The notes under the pieces are model-generated. The model made no database searches and was not told the DNA's origin. It was given only the letters and a program-made list of their open reading frames with translations. Positions 39,034 to 47,940 of a DNA stretch of 64,000 nucleotides are shown here, piece by piece (position 1 is the stretch's first letter; every line of letters begins with the position of its first letter). The stretch spans positions 17,350-81,349 of the forward strand of contig JACRET010000002.1 in the NCBI GenBank assembly GCA_016218105.1. The letters are read 5' to 3'. Both the position numbers and the translations under genes were made by a program. The stretch comes from Deltaproteobacteria bacterium (lineage in GTDB: Bacteria; Desulfobacterota; GWC2-55-46).

Positions 39034-40437
39034 ATGGTTATAGATTCATTCGAACCCTTCAAGGTAATAAAGGCCGCGCTCTCGAAAGGCGGCGAATTCG
39101 CCGATATTTATGTCGAGGATACCTTCAATACATCGATAGTATGCGAGGAGAACAGGATAGAGAAGGTAGTTGTGGGGCGTGACAGGGGGTGCGGCATAAG
39201 GGTGATCGCGAATTTTAAAACCTACTACGCTTATACCAACGATTTTACGGAGAAGGGCCTCCTTGAGCTGGCGCACACTGTGGCGAACGGGGTGAAAGAG
39301 GGCAGGGAAATCGGCGGCATAAGCCTTGCCAAAAAGGAAAAGGCGGCAGGGTTTGACATAAAAAAGCTCCCGATACAGGCCGACCTCAGCCAAAAGGTAT
39401 CGTTAGTCAACAGGGCCAACAAGACAGCCTGGGCAATGGACAAGAGGATACGACAGGTCAGGGTAATGTACGGGGACGGCTTTAAGAGGGTCTGTATCGT
39501 AAATTCTTTGGGCGAATGGGTGGAGGAGGACAGGACCGGCATAATATTCGTATGCAACGCCGTATCAAAGGAGGATGACATAGTCCAGACGGGGTATGAG
39601 CCGCTTGGCGGGGCGACCGGGCTGGAGATATTCGAAGAGACCTCTCCCGAAGAGGTCGCGGAGATCGCCTCAAAGAGGGCGCTTGATATGATCAAGGCGA
39701 GAAGGGCGCCCGGCGGGAAGATGGGCGTAGTGCTTTCAAGCGAAGCGGGCGGCACGATGATACACGAGGCGGTGGGCCACGGCCTTGAAGCTGACCTCGC
39801 CATGCAGAATTTATCCGTCTATTCCGGGAAGATGAACGAAAAGGTCGCTGCCCCGATAATCACGGTTCTCGACGACGCGACGATACCATATAAGAGAGGG
39901 TCTTTCTTCTATGACGACGAGGGCAGCCCGGCTGAGAGGACGGTGCTTGTGGAGAACGGGGTTCTCAAGAGCTATATGCACGACAGATTAAGCTCGATGA
40001 AGGCTGGCGTCAGATCGACCGGCAACGGCAGGAGGGAGTCCTATCATCACAGGCCCATCCCCAGGATGACGAATACTTTGATAGCGCCGGGTAACACCGA
40101 CCCCGCCTCCATCATAAGATCACTCGATAAGGGCCTCTTCGTAAAGAAGATGGGCGGCGGGCAGGTAAATACCGTAAACGGAGACTTCGTTTTCGAGGTG
40201 ACCGAAGGGTATATGATCGAAAAAGGCAAGGTAGGCGAGCTTGTGCGGGGCGCTACCCTTACTGGGAACGGCCCTGAGGTGCTTATGACCATAGACATGG
40301 TGGGAACCGACCTGGGCTACGGCATCGGCACATGCGGCAAGGACAGCCAAGGCGTGCCTGTGGCGGACGCTCAGCCGACACTCCGTATCCCCGAAATAGT
40401 CGTCGGAGGCGATGTAAAAGGGGCTGGCCTTTCTTAG
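39034..40437 (+). CDS. tldD: Metalloprotease TldD
   Basis: This 467-residue protein has the TldD zinc-protease motif HEAVGHGLEAD (244-254). The conserved segments GSPAERTVLVENGVLKSYMHDR and NTLIAPG also agree. In E. coli TldD, with TldE, forms a heterodimeric protease that matures modified peptides and degrades unfolded ones; the catalytic HExxxH is on TldD. No tldE follows here, so the partner must be elsewhere. The start at 39034 follows AAAGGAGAGAT; a longer frame to 38995 has no site. It is followed by the YHS gene on the same strand. Confidence 0.93.
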   Translation: MVIDSFEPFKVIKAALSKGGEFADIYVEDTFNTSIVCEENRIEKVVVGRDRGCGIRVIANFKTYYAYTNDFTEKGLLELAHTVANGVKEGREIGGISLAKKEKAAGFDIKKLPIQADLSQKVSLVNRANKTAWAMDKRIRQVRVMYGDGFKRVCIVNSLGEWVEEDRTGIIFVCNAVSKEDDIVQTGYEPLGGATGLEIFEETSPEEVAEIASKRALDMIKARRAPGGKMGVVLSSEAGGTMIHEAVGHGLEADLAMQNLSVYSGKMNEKVAAPIITVLDDATIPYKRGSFFYDDEGSPAERTVLVENGVLKSYMHDRLSSMKAGVRSTGNGRRESYHHRPIPRMTNTLIAPGNTDPASIIRSLDKGLFVKKMGGGQVNTVNGDFVFEVTEGYMIEKGKVGELVRGATLTGNGPEVLMTIDMVGTDLGYGIGTCGKDSQGVPVADAQPTLRIPEIVVGGDVKGAGLS

Positions 40438-40457
40438 GGGGATTATAGGAGGCGGCG

Positions 40458-40628
40458 ATGACAAAAGACCCGGTCTGCGGGATGATACTCTCGGAAGAGA
40501 AGGCTCCATTTAGATACGATTACAAGGGAAAGGTTTATTTCTTCTGCGGCAAGGGGTGTATGGAGCGGTTCGAGAAAGACCCGGAGAAGTATATAAGCGG
40601 GAAGGGCGGAGATTGGGTGAAGGGGTAA
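40458..40628 (+). CDS. YHS-domain small protein
   Basis: This 56-residue protein has MTKDPVCGMILSEEKAP and then YDYKGKVYFFCGKGCMERFEKDPEKY, the YHS domain. The cysteines in DPVCGM and FFCGKGCMERF (three in all) would bind a metal; the domain occurs in copper- and other metal-handling proteins. AGGAGG lies five bases before the ATG. It begins 20 bases after the tldD stop and is probably co-transcribed with it. Confidence 0.88.
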   Translation: MTKDPVCGMILSEEKAPFRYDYKGKVYFFCGKGCMERFEKDPEKYISGKGGDWVKG

Positions 40629-40733
40629 GCCCTTGTCACGAAAAGCGCGCGGGGCAGCGCGGGAAAAAACTCTCAAAAAATCGAATTACTTCCCTTCAGC
40701 CTGGGGCCTGAATATTTCCGCATGGTTAATCAT

Positions 40734-40763
40734 TTGACACCCCGCATCCATTTACCTTAAAAT
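40734..40763 (+). promoter_or_regulatory. Sigma70-type promoter for cstA
   Basis: A perfect TTGACA (40734-40739), an 18-base spacer and TAAAAT (40758-40763) lie about 30 bases before the ATG at 40794. No ribosome-binding site is obvious in the short leader. Confidence 0.65.
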
Positions 40764-40793
40764 GTAACATACCTGTTGCTCTCAATATCTCAT

Positions 40794-42725
40794 ATGAAGC
40801 CCTCTACTATCATACTCGGCATATTATCCGTCATATTCGCCTACTCCTTCGGGGTCGCGGTACGCATTATAAACCCTTCCGAGAGCGTCAACGCCCTCTG
40901 GCTGGTGGTATCTTCGGCATGTTTTTTTGTTGTCATCTACAGGGTCTACGGGGCGTTCATCGCCGCGAAGATACTTAGTATAGATGAACGGAGAAAGACC
41001 CCGGCATACAAGCATAACGACGGCAAGGACTTTCATCCCACGCATACCCTTGTGCTGTTCGGCCATCACTTCGCCGCGATAGCCGGGGCAGGGCCGCTCA
41101 TAGGGCCGGTTCTGGCGGCCCAGTTCGGCTACCTGCCGGGATTTCTCTGGATACTTGTCGGCGCGGCCTTTGGCGGAGCGGTACACGACATGGTGATACT
41201 CGCGGCCTCCGTAAGGAGGGACGGCTCATCCCTTGCCCAGATAGCGAGGAAAGAAGTCGGGCCTGTGGCCGGGTTTACCGCCGCCCTTGCCATACTCTTT
41301 ATTATCATAGTCGCCCTCGCTGGCCTTGGGCTTGCGGTAGTTAACGCCCTCTATAAAAGCCCGTGGGGCACGTTTACGATATTCGCCACCATCCCGATAG
41401 CGCTCTTTATGGGGCTATATCTCTATAAGATAAGGCCTGGCAGGGTAGCGGAGGTGAGCGTTATAGGGGTTGCGCTGCTTCTGGCCGCGGTAATAGGCGG
41501 CAGATACATACCGGGGTCGTTCCTGGGGCCTTACTTCGCCCTGGATAAAACGGTTATCGTGATCATAATGGCGGCGTATGGATTTGTGGCGTCCGTCCTT
41601 CCTGTCTGGATGTTGTTGTGCCCGAGGGACTACCTGTCCACCTATCTTAAGATCGGCACTGTCCTTATACTCGCGGCAGGGGTTATTTTTATGGCCCCTG
41701 AGATACAGATGCCGGCGGTCACCAAATTTATCGGTGGCGGCGGCCCCGTGATACCGGGGAGCGTTTTCCCGTTCATGTTCATCACGATCGCCTGCGGAGC
41801 GATCTCCGGCTTTCATTCGCTGATATCTTCAGGAACCACTCCCAAGATGATAAAAAGCGAGGGCGATATAAAGCTCATCGGCTTCGGGGCGATGCTCGCT
41901 GAGGGCTTTGTGGCTGTCATGGCTGTGATAGCCGCCACAGTCCTCATACCCGGGGATTACTTCGCGATAAACACGACGCTTTCATTCGACGCCCTTGCAG
42001 CACTGGGTTTTCCGCCCGTCAATATAGCCGAGCTTTCAAATACCGTTGGCGTGAACGTGGCCGGGAGGCCCGGAGGGGCGGTGTCTCTGGCGGTCGGTAT
42101 GTCTTATATATTTTCCGGGCTTCCTGGCATGAAGGGGCTCATGCCTTACTGGTATAACTTCGCGCTCATGTTCGAGGCCCTGTTTATCCTCACGACCGTC
42201 GATACCGGCACAAGGGTCGCAAGGTTCATACTCCAGGAACTGGGCGCTCATGTATACAAGCCGATAGGCAAGACCAATTGGATGCCCGGGGTGGTGCTGA
42301 CAAGCGCGCTCGTGGTGATATCGTGGGGATATCTGATAAATTCCGGGTCTGTCTCCACAATCTGGCCGATGTTCGGGGTGGCTAACCAGCTTCTTGCCGC
42401 GCTCGCCCTGTGCGTGGGCACCACCATAATACTCAAGCAAAAGCCCGGCAAGGCAAGGTACGCCCTTGTAACGCTCGTACCGATGGCATTCATGTTCGTG
42501 ATGACGATAGTGGCCTCGTGGAAACTATACTGGATGTTCGCCTCGAAGGCCTCTTCTGCCGTAAATCCGGCGAACGCCTTCACCTTCAGGCTCGATTCCA
42601 TCCTGGTGGCTGTAATGGCCGGGCTCGCTGTGACCGCGGTAGCTGATTCCGTATTCAAGTGGTGGGGGTTGCTGAGTAGTTCGAAGATACTTGCCGATGA
42701 AGGTGGATTGGACGAAGTGAATTGA
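40794..42725 (+). CDS. cstA: Carbon starvation protein CstA (pyruvate/peptide transporter)
   Basis: This protein of about 643 residues has some 16 transmembrane helices and the CstA landmarks. FHPTHTLVLFGHHFAAIAGAGPLIGPVLAAQFGYLPGFLW spans the conserved N-terminal core (key: the GHHFAxIAGAGPLxGP segment). Others are GGAVHDMV, the SGFHSLISSGTTPKMI segment and DTGTRVARF. CstA transports pyruvate or peptides under carbon limitation. The start at ATG 40794 follows a good promoter; an in-frame TTG at 40776 gives six more residues. It stands alone, without a btsT/yjiY regulator nearby. Confidence 0.95.
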   Translation: MKPSTIILGILSVIFAYSFGVAVRIINPSESVNALWLVVSSACFFVVIYRVYGAFIAAKILSIDERRKTPAYKHNDGKDFHPTHTLVLFGHHFAAIAGAGPLIGPVLAAQFGYLPGFLWILVGAAFGGAVHDMVILAASVRRDGSSLAQIARKEVGPVAGFTAALAILFIIIVALAGLGLAVVNALYKSPWGTFTIFATIPIALFMGLYLYKIRPGRVAEVSVIGVALLLAAVIGGRYIPGSFLGPYFALDKTVIVIIMAAYGFVASVLPVWMLLCPRDYLSTYLKIGTVLILAAGVIFMAPEIQMPAVTKFIGGGGPVIPGSVFPFMFITIACGAISGFHSLISSGTTPKMIKSEGDIKLIGFGAMLAEGFVAVMAVIAATVLIPGDYFAINTTLSFDALAALGFPPVNIAELSNTVGVNVAGRPGGAVSLAVGMSYIFSGLPGMKGLMPYWYNFALMFEALFILTTVDTGTRVARFILQELGAHVYKPIGKTNWMPGVVLTSALVVISWGYLINSGSVSTIWPMFGVANQLLAALALCVGTTIILKQKPGKARYALVTLVPMAFMFVMTIVASWKLYWMFASKASSAVNPANAFTFRLDSILVAVMAGLAVTAVADSVFKWWGLLSSSKILADEGGLDEVN

Positions 42726-42856
42726 TAGTCAGACAGATTGCCCCAGTTTTCAAATCCCGGCATGGCAGAGTGTTTTTCAACGCCATGCTTATCCAAACCG
42801 CTTGATCTTCATCTCCGTTCTTTTCTTCCGGATACATCCCGAAAAAATAAAAAATA

Positions 42857-43246
42857 ATGAGAAGAGGCATAATAATATCCCTCGTTCCGCTTATTTGGCT
42901 ATGCGGGACAATGGCTTTTGGGCGCGCCTTTAAGGAAAGGGCATACCAGAAGGAATGGTGCGTAAAAGCAGGGGGGAAGATGGAATTCACTCTGCCGGAC
43001 AAGTCGCGCGTCGACTGTCTGACGGAGGAGTACGCTGTGGAGGTCGATTTTGCCAGCAAGTGGGCTGAAGCGCTCGGTCAGGCGCTGTACTATTCGATAC
43101 AGACCGGGAAAAGGCCGGGGATACTCCTCATACTTGAAGATGATAAGGACAAGAGGTTTTTAGAGCGGGCTAATTCAGTAGCCCAGAGGCTCGGCATCAG
43201 GATGTGGACGGCAAGTAAAGCTGAACTTGAGGGCCTTCAAAGGTAA
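42857..43246 (+). CDS. Secreted PD-(D/E)XK-like hypothetical protein
   Basis: This 129-residue protein has a hydrophobic N-terminus that may be a signal peptide. The segment TEEYAVEVDFASKWAEALGQALYYSIQTGKRPGILLILE follows. Its E-V-D, K-W, E and Q pattern recalls the core of restriction-endonuclease-like folds (key: YAVEVDFA, EALGQALYY). Two cysteines flank the N-terminal half. A family of small exported nuclease-fold proteins with this segment exists, but I cannot name a function. It is followed by a repeat-rich gap. Confidence 0.6.
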   Translation: MRRGIIISLVPLIWLCGTMAFGRAFKERAYQKEWCVKAGGKMEFTLPDKSRVDCLTEEYAVEVDFASKWAEALGQALYYSIQTGKRPGILLILEDDKDKRFLERANSVAQRLGIRMWTASKAELEGLQR

Positions 43247-43282
43247 AACGGCCGCGTTAGGTCGCGGGGCAATGCAATCCCG

Positions 43283-43442
43283 TTTAACAGGCTGCTGAAA
43301 AAGCCCATCTGCTTCGTTGTCTTCGTCGCTCGTCACTGCGGCGTACAGATAGAGTACGCCTCATTCCTCGCTTCTCGACGCCTCGCATCCTGAGCTTTTT
43401 GAACAGCCTGTACTAATTTAGGGTTTTTCAGCACCTGTTAAA
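43283..43442. repeat. MITE-like element, copy 2
   Basis: TTAACAGGCTGCTGAAAAA at the left and TTTTTCAGCACCTGTTAA at the right are inverted repeats that differ by one inserted base. The core shares CATCTGCTTCGTTGTCTTCG and CGTCACTGCGGCGTACAGA with copies 1 and 3. It is about 25 bases longer than copy 1, with extra sequence before the inner CAGCCTG. Both ends carry TTAA. Confidence 0.9.
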
Positions 43443-43490
43443 TATCTCCCTCACTCAGCCTCTTCACAAATGGGGAGAGGGGTTTTTCGT

Positions 43491-43682
43491 GTAGGGCCCG
43501 TTTCCCGAACGGGCCGGAACTTAGGCTGGTAAAGCCTTTTGCGCGTTGCCACGCGCTTTCGGGGTAGTGGCTCTGCTCGCTGTCGGCTTGCTCCCTTTGA
43601 TAGAACTGAAGCCCTGTCGTTCGCCTCCTTTATGCGCTGCGCAATACCCCTTGGTATTTTTTGAAGAACAAAATCTAAAAAC
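43491..43682 (-). repeat. Composite dispersed repeat, copy 2
   Basis: Read on the minus strand it starts with GTTTTTAGATTTTGTTC and passes GGGGTATTGCGC, GCATAAAGGAGGCGAACGAC and GGGCTTCAGTTCTATC. It ends with the GGCCCGTTC / GAACGGGCC inverted repeat at 43495-43515. It matches copy 1 at 853-1068 block by block. The 553-base gap 43247-43799 is thus almost wholly repeats; a CCCTCT...AGAGGG pair (43730-43765) flanks it. Confidence 0.8.
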
Positions 43683-43799
43683 GAAAGGCTTTGCGCGCGA
43701 AGCGACGGAGTCTCGTTTAAAGTCCCCTCTCACCCTCCTCCCTTTCCAGCAAGTGGAGAGGGAACTATGAGGGCGGGAAACTATAAGGAACCCATGCGG

Positions 43800-44267
43800 C
43801 TATGATATCTCGACGTTGATCTTCTTTGGCTGCACTTCCATTGCCTTCGGGATGTGAATGCTTAACAGCCCGTCTTTAAGGGCGGCCCTTATCCTGTCGG
43901 GCTGTATCTTGAAAGGTATGTTCACTGACCTTGAGTAATATTTGTAATTCCTTTCTGAATAGGAAAACTCCCCGCCTTTTTCCATCTCGTCCCTGATCTC
44001 GCCTTTGATGGTGAGGGTGTTTTCCTGCATGGATACGTCAATATCCTCTTTCACCACCCCTGGCATCTCGGCCCGCACTATCACCTCTTCGTTCCTGTCT
44101 AAGATATCTATGGCGGGAGACGCGACCCCGCCCCGTTCTTTCTCAGGCGGCTTCTTCCAGGGGATGTCTACCCTTCTTGGAGTGGAGAATACGTCCTCCC
44201 AAATCCTGTCCATTTCCCTCTTCATGACCTCAAGCTCTCTCAGGGGGTTCCATTTCTCAAACGGCAT
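43800..44267 (-). CDS. Small heat shock protein (Hsp20/alpha-crystallin family)
   Basis: This 155-residue protein starts MPFEKWNPLRELEVMKREMDR, the usual N-terminus of bacterial Hsp20. The alpha-crystallin domain begins at about 50 (VASPAIDILDRNEEVIVRAEMPGV) and includes SYSERNYKYYSRSVNIPF and the ADGLLSIHIPK-type strand (here ALKDGLLSIHIPK). It ends with a beta-strand tail (PKKINVEIS). It would bind unfolding proteins as oligomers. The start 44267 has GGAGG upstream; a longer frame to 44309 adds a Ser/Arg stretch without support. Confidence 0.93.
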   Translation of the reverse strand: MPFEKWNPLRELEVMKREMDRIWEDVFSTPRRVDIPWKKPPEKERGGVASPAIDILDRNEEVIVRAEMPGVVKEDIDVSMQENTLTIKGEIRDEMEKGGEFSYSERNYKYYSRSVNIPFKIQPDRIRAALKDGLLSIHIPKAMEVQPKKINVEIS

Positions 44268-44367
44268 AAAAATCCTCCTTTCGGCTAAAGATGATCGCTG
44301 AGATTCCATTTCTTAAAGGATAGGTACCAAAGAGATCGATGTCAAGTAATGGGGTCTGAAAATGGGG

Positions 44368-45270
44368 CTAGATAATGTTGGAGATGATAAGGAGTATGCC
44401 TGTTGACAGGTGTGCGAGTATTATAGATTTAATGGATGGGATAAGGGAGGGGCCGCCCTTATAATTTTTCAGGAGGCCTAAGACCCCGGGGATTACCGCT
44501 ACAATGGAAAGTATGGCTATCAGCGACCGCAGAGGCAAAAATCCTGAAATAGCGGCGACGATAATGCTCGCGTAGGCCCCTCCTATGATGACTAGTATCC
44601 CGTAGCGCCCTTTTTCAACCCCCAGACGTACCACCAGGGTGCGCTTGCCCGCGGTTTTATCCGCCTCATAGTCAGGGAATTCGTTTATGTAAAGGAGCGC
44701 GGCAATTAAGAATGACATGGGGATCGAGGAGAAAAACGCGTGCGGCCCAAGCTCATTCGTCTGGACAAGATATGCCCCGAGTACTGTAAGCACGCCGAAA
44801 CAGAGACCGACGGCAGCCTCCCCAAGCCCTCTGCCGGCAAGGAAGATAGGTGGAGCGGAATAAAAGAATCCGACAAAAAGGCCGATGGACCCGATTATCA
44901 AAAGCAGCGGGTTTACGGCATATGAAAGATAAAGGCCCGCAAGGCTGCCGAGGGCGAGAAGGCTCAGTCCGAAGACAAGAGTTTCCCGCGGAGAAATAAG
45001 GCCGCTCTGGATAAATCGGGAGCCGCCCGTAAAGGGTGTAAGGGCAGACTGGTTTATATTGTCCGTGCCGTTTTTAAAGTCGAAGTAATCGTTTATGACG
45101 TTCATTCCAGCGTGGAAGAGCGTGGCGGCGATGAGCGAAATCAGAAAGTAGGGTATGTGGACCTTCCCGTGCGTATGCCAGGCGGCGGATGCGCCGAGCG
45201 CCACCGGTATCATTATGCCGGGGAAGAACTGCGGCCGCGTGGAGAGGAACAGATGCTTGATTTTAGGCAT
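44368..45270 (-). CDS. menA: UbiA-family prenyltransferase, MenA-like
   Basis: This 300-residue protein has about eight transmembrane helices. The first Asp-rich motif, NDYFD, is at 60-64 and a second, EFPDYEADK, near 200. The N-terminal TRPQFFPGIMIPVALG and GGSRFIQSG segments are typical of 1,4-dihydroxy-2-naphthoate polyprenyltransferase. It attaches the polyprenyl tail in menaquinone synthesis, consistent with an anaerobic respiratory chain. No other men genes are adjacent. It is transcribed on the minus strand, ending just before the Hsp20 gene region. Confidence 0.88.
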   Translation of the reverse strand: MPKIKHLFLSTRPQFFPGIMIPVALGASAAWHTHGKVHIPYFLISLIAATLFHAGMNVINDYFDFKNGTDNINQSALTPFTGGSRFIQSGLISPRETLVFGLSLLALGSLAGLYLSYAVNPLLLIIGSIGLFVGFFYSAPPIFLAGRGLGEAAVGLCFGVLTVLGAYLVQTNELGPHAFFSSIPMSFLIAALLYINEFPDYEADKTAGKRTLVVRLGVEKGRYGILVIIGGAYASIIVAAISGFLPLRSLIAILSIVAVIPGVLGLLKNYKGGPSLIPSIKSIILAHLSTGILLIISNII

Positions 45271-45340
45271 GGGAAATTATACCCCGAAGGAAGCAGTAAA
45301 GCAAGGGAGCCCGGCCGTGCGGGATTTACGGTGAGAAGGC

Positions 45341-45372
45341 AAAAAAAAGGCACCGCCGAAGCGGTGCCTTTT
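45341..45372. terminator. Bidirectional intrinsic terminator
   Basis: Eight A, GGCACCGC, loop CGAA, GCGGTGCC and a T run form an eight-base stem. It lies 19 bases past the stop of the Ala/Lys-rich protein gene (minus strand), upstream of menA. Confidence 0.85.
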
Positions 45373-45391
45373 AGTCGTGAATGAAATCAGA

Positions 45392-45682
45392 TTACTTCTT
45401 TGCAGGGGCGGCTGCCGGGGCTACTGCTGCGGGAGCGGCTTCAGCCTTTGCGGGGGCGGCTGCTTCTGCCTTCGGGGCGGCCTTCTTCTTTTTGGCTACC
45501 TTCTTTACTTCCTTTGTTGCTTCGGCCTTTGCGGGCTCAGCGGTCTTTGCGGCTTCGGCTTTCGCAGGAGCTGCTGTTGTTGCCGCCTTTGCGGGCTCAG
45601 CGGCCTTCTCTGAAGCGATTGTCATGGTGCCGAAAGAAACTGTGATCAATAAGGCTGCTGCTGCGATAAATGCTCTCTTCAT
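45392..45682 (-). CDS. Exported Ala/Lys/Pro-rich low-complexity protein
   Basis: This 96-residue protein has a signal peptide (MKRAFIAAAALLITVSFGTMTIA, predicted cut before SEKA). The rest consists of imperfect repeats of Ala, Lys, Pro and Glu with a KKKK core (EVKKVAKKKKAAPKAEA). Such sequences are disordered, basic and probably lie in the periplasm or cell wall. No domain is present. It has its own strong terminator, so it forms a single-gene transcription unit. The base composition is skewed by the repeats. Function unknown. Confidence 0.8.
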   Translation of the reverse strand: MKRAFIAAAALLITVSFGTMTIASEKAAEPAKAATTAAPAKAEAAKTAEPAKAEATKEVKKVAKKKKAAPKAEAAAPAKAEAAPAAVAPAAAPAKK

Positions 45683-45836
45683 CTGGGTACTTCCTCCTAA
45701 TAGGTATTTTTGGTAGAACTGTTAATTAATAAGCATGATTTGTGCCAATCAAAGAATTGCTTATTAAAACAGATACTTGAGTATTTCCATGCCCATCGTA
45801 TGCTGTTTTTCTACCCCTTTTGGTGCAGACCTTGAC

Positions 45837-46874
45837 CTATTTGGTGTAGGCCTGGGCCGCAAATACGAAAATGACTATGCACACGAATGAGATGTAGAGC
45901 ACCCCGTTAAGAATAAAGTAAAAAGGAGAAAACTTTTTAACCCTTATAGCCATCAAATAAAGCCATGCGGCGGCGATTATGGTAATGATGCTGCTTGTAA
46001 GCACTGTAACATTGAGCGTCCAGGGTGTGAGGAAGATGCCGATTGCAGGCAGCAAGCTCCCCTGAAATACCATCGCCCCGGTTATATTCCCCATTGCCAT
46101 GGTATCTTTGCCGTTCCTTACCCAGAGTATGCTGTTTATCTTCTCGGGAAGCTCCGTCGCCACGGGCACTATGAGAAGGGACAGCGCTATTATGGGCATA
46201 TGCAGCACTTCCGCAAGCGTCTCCACGCCGTGAACGAACCCTTTGGCCCCGACGATTATGAGCCCGAGCGCAAAGAGGAGCTGCAGGAGCACGAAGAACA
46301 TGTGCTCTTTAAAGATAAGCGAAAGATAGAGCCCCTTGGAGTTCTCCGTGGCGTGCCCGCCCTCCACAAGGGCCGCGCTGGCCTTTATCGTCTCAAGTAC
46401 GTAGTAAAAGTAAGTGAGCACGAGCACGAAAGCGATGAAGATGCGCACAAGCCGGTATTCGTGCGGGGTAAAGGCCACAAGGAAAGCTATTATGAAGCAG
46501 AAGAGGAAAAATTCCATGTCGCGCTTAAACCCGCTTCTTTCCGGGGCGATCTCGTTCTTATTTCTCCTTGACCTGAATTGCCATGCCGCCACCCCGAGGA
46601 GAAACATCGCGAGGGTAGAGAGCATGAACGGCGCCCCGAGTATCGCGCCGACGCCGACCTCCTCGCTGACTTTCGCGCTGTTGCCGCCGAATATCGCCAC
46701 AAGCGGTACCATCGTCTCCGGGAGGGCCGTGCCGACAGCGGCGAAGATGCTGCCCGTTACGCCTTCCGAGAACTTAAGCTTCGCGCCCAGTGCCTCTATC
46801 GCGTTGGTGAATATCTCACTGGCGGCTATTATTACCAGCAGATAAAAGCAAAGTACCAGGATTTCAAAAAGCAA
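45837..46874 (-). CDS. CaCA-family cation exchanger-like membrane protein
   Basis: This 345-residue protein has about ten transmembrane helices in two halves with the sodium/calcium exchanger alpha-repeat layout. The first repeat is SIFAAVGTALPETMVPLVAI, with the key GTALPE, and the second reads SLLIVPVATELPEKINS (key PVATELPE). A charged loop (SRRNKNEIAPERSG) separates the halves. Glu in both repeats is expected to bind the cation. Ion specificity cannot be read. It lies 16 bases past the ResB-like gene on the same strand. Confidence 0.88.
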   Translation of the reverse strand: MLFEILVLCFYLLVIIAASEIFTNAIEALGAKLKFSEGVTGSIFAAVGTALPETMVPLVAIFGGNSAKVSEEVGVGAILGAPFMLSTLAMFLLGVAAWQFRSRRNKNEIAPERSGFKRDMEFFLFCFIIAFLVAFTPHEYRLVRIFIAFVLVLTYFYYVLETIKASAALVEGGHATENSKGLYLSLIFKEHMFFVLLQLLFALGLIIVGAKGFVHGVETLAEVLHMPIIALSLLIVPVATELPEKINSILWVRNGKDTMAMGNITGAMVFQGSLLPAIGIFLTPWTLNVTVLTSSIITIIAAAWLYLMAIRVKKFSPFYFILNGVLYISFVCIVIFVFAAQAYTK

Positions 46875-46889
46875 AACGCCACCTCCGAA

Positions 46890-47930
46890 TTAATTTCCCA
46901 AGCCCCTCTGCCGTAAAAGCTCCCCTCTTTCGCCTCTGAAGAAGAGGAGGAGCACCATTCCGGCGACAAGTACGGCTGAACCAGCTATTATAAACCAAAT
47001 CCCCGGATCTTTGTGTATGGAAAATACTACGTACGGGCTAATTATGTAATCGATAAGCCTGAAGGTCTTCCCGTTGACAGTAACCTCCGTGCCTGATCTG
47101 GACAGGTCGAGAAAGGCGGCAGCCCCGTTTTCGGCCGTGACTTCTATGTGCGGGTTACGGAAGTTTGCGGAGCGCGTCATCGGCCTGCCGTCCGCGTCAA
47201 GCGCGAAATCAGGATAGATATTTCCGAGTTTGAAAGCGGCCCCGTCGGAGGTCTTGAATGAGTTCTTGAACTCCACGCTCATTTCCTCGGCCCCCGATCT
47301 AAGGATGATGCCGGAAGGGGAGGTCCCCTGGTCAAAATGATAGAAGGCCACGCCCTTGTAAATGAGCGGGCCGTTTATCTCAATATCACCGGTCAGTATT
47401 TCGCTCTTATCCGCGCTGAGGAGGGTGACATTCGACCTCAAATGCTCTAAATCGCCGTTTGCCCCTTCCTTCATTTCAAGGTCATTCAGCCTTAAAAATA
47501 ACCCGCTCTCATCAGGCACAGGGATAGAGTCTCCCTTAAAGACGAGGTTCCCTGAACTGCGGAAACCGCCAACGCTCCCCGCCAGATGCCCCAGGAGCGC
47601 TATCAGGAAGCCTATATGCACTATATGGGGGAAGAACGACTGCCAGGGCCTTTTATTCTTTAGGATAGCGTAGACCTTGTCAATCGTGCAGACGGCGGTA
47701 TTGACCGTAAAGAGGAATACCAGGAAGACCAGCAGGTACATCCAGAAGGTAAGGGTTATATATGAAAAGCCCTCGCTGAAAAGCCACGGGAACAGGATCA
47801 TCTGATCCAGCGCCCTGTAGAATTGAGGGTGCTTCATCGAAAGGAGCGAACCCCACGCGGCCACAAGGCAGGTGATAAAGGCGAGGATTATCGTAAGCCG
47901 GAGCGATGAAAAGAAACGCCAGATCTTCAT
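46890..47930 (-). CDS. resB: ResB-family cytochrome c biogenesis protein
   Basis: This 346-residue protein has three N-terminal membrane helices (starting FFSSLRLTIILAFITCLVAAWGS). The conserved HPQFYRALDQ and FFPHIVHIGFLIALLGHLAGSVGG segments follow, then a large periplasmic domain and a final helix. ResB, with the CcsA/ResC heme handler, makes the system II heme lyase that attaches heme to CxxCH motifs. It fits the many c-type cytochromes in the window. ccsA is not in the window. It is followed by the exchanger gene and preceded by the DUF4350-like gene. Confidence 0.88.
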   Translation of the reverse strand: MKIWRFFSSLRLTIILAFITCLVAAWGSLLSMKHPQFYRALDQMILFPWLFSEGFSYITLTFWMYLLVFLVFLFTVNTAVCTIDKVYAILKNKRPWQSFFPHIVHIGFLIALLGHLAGSVGGFRSSGNLVFKGDSIPVPDESGLFLRLNDLEMKEGANGDLEHLRSNVTLLSADKSEILTGDIEINGPLIYKGVAFYHFDQGTSPSGIILRSGAEEMSVEFKNSFKTSDGAAFKLGNIYPDFALDADGRPMTRSANFRNPHIEVTAENGAAAFLDLSRSGTEVTVNGKTFRLIDYIISPYVVFSIHKDPGIWFIIAGSAVLVAGMVLLLFFRGERGELLRQRGLGN

Positions 47931-47940
47931 TTACCCGGAA

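Noticed and set aside
45381..45716. Cysteine/alanine-rich frames on the plus strand
   Set aside because: They are complements of the Ala/Lys/Pro repeat gene on the minus strand, which has a signal peptide and a terminator.
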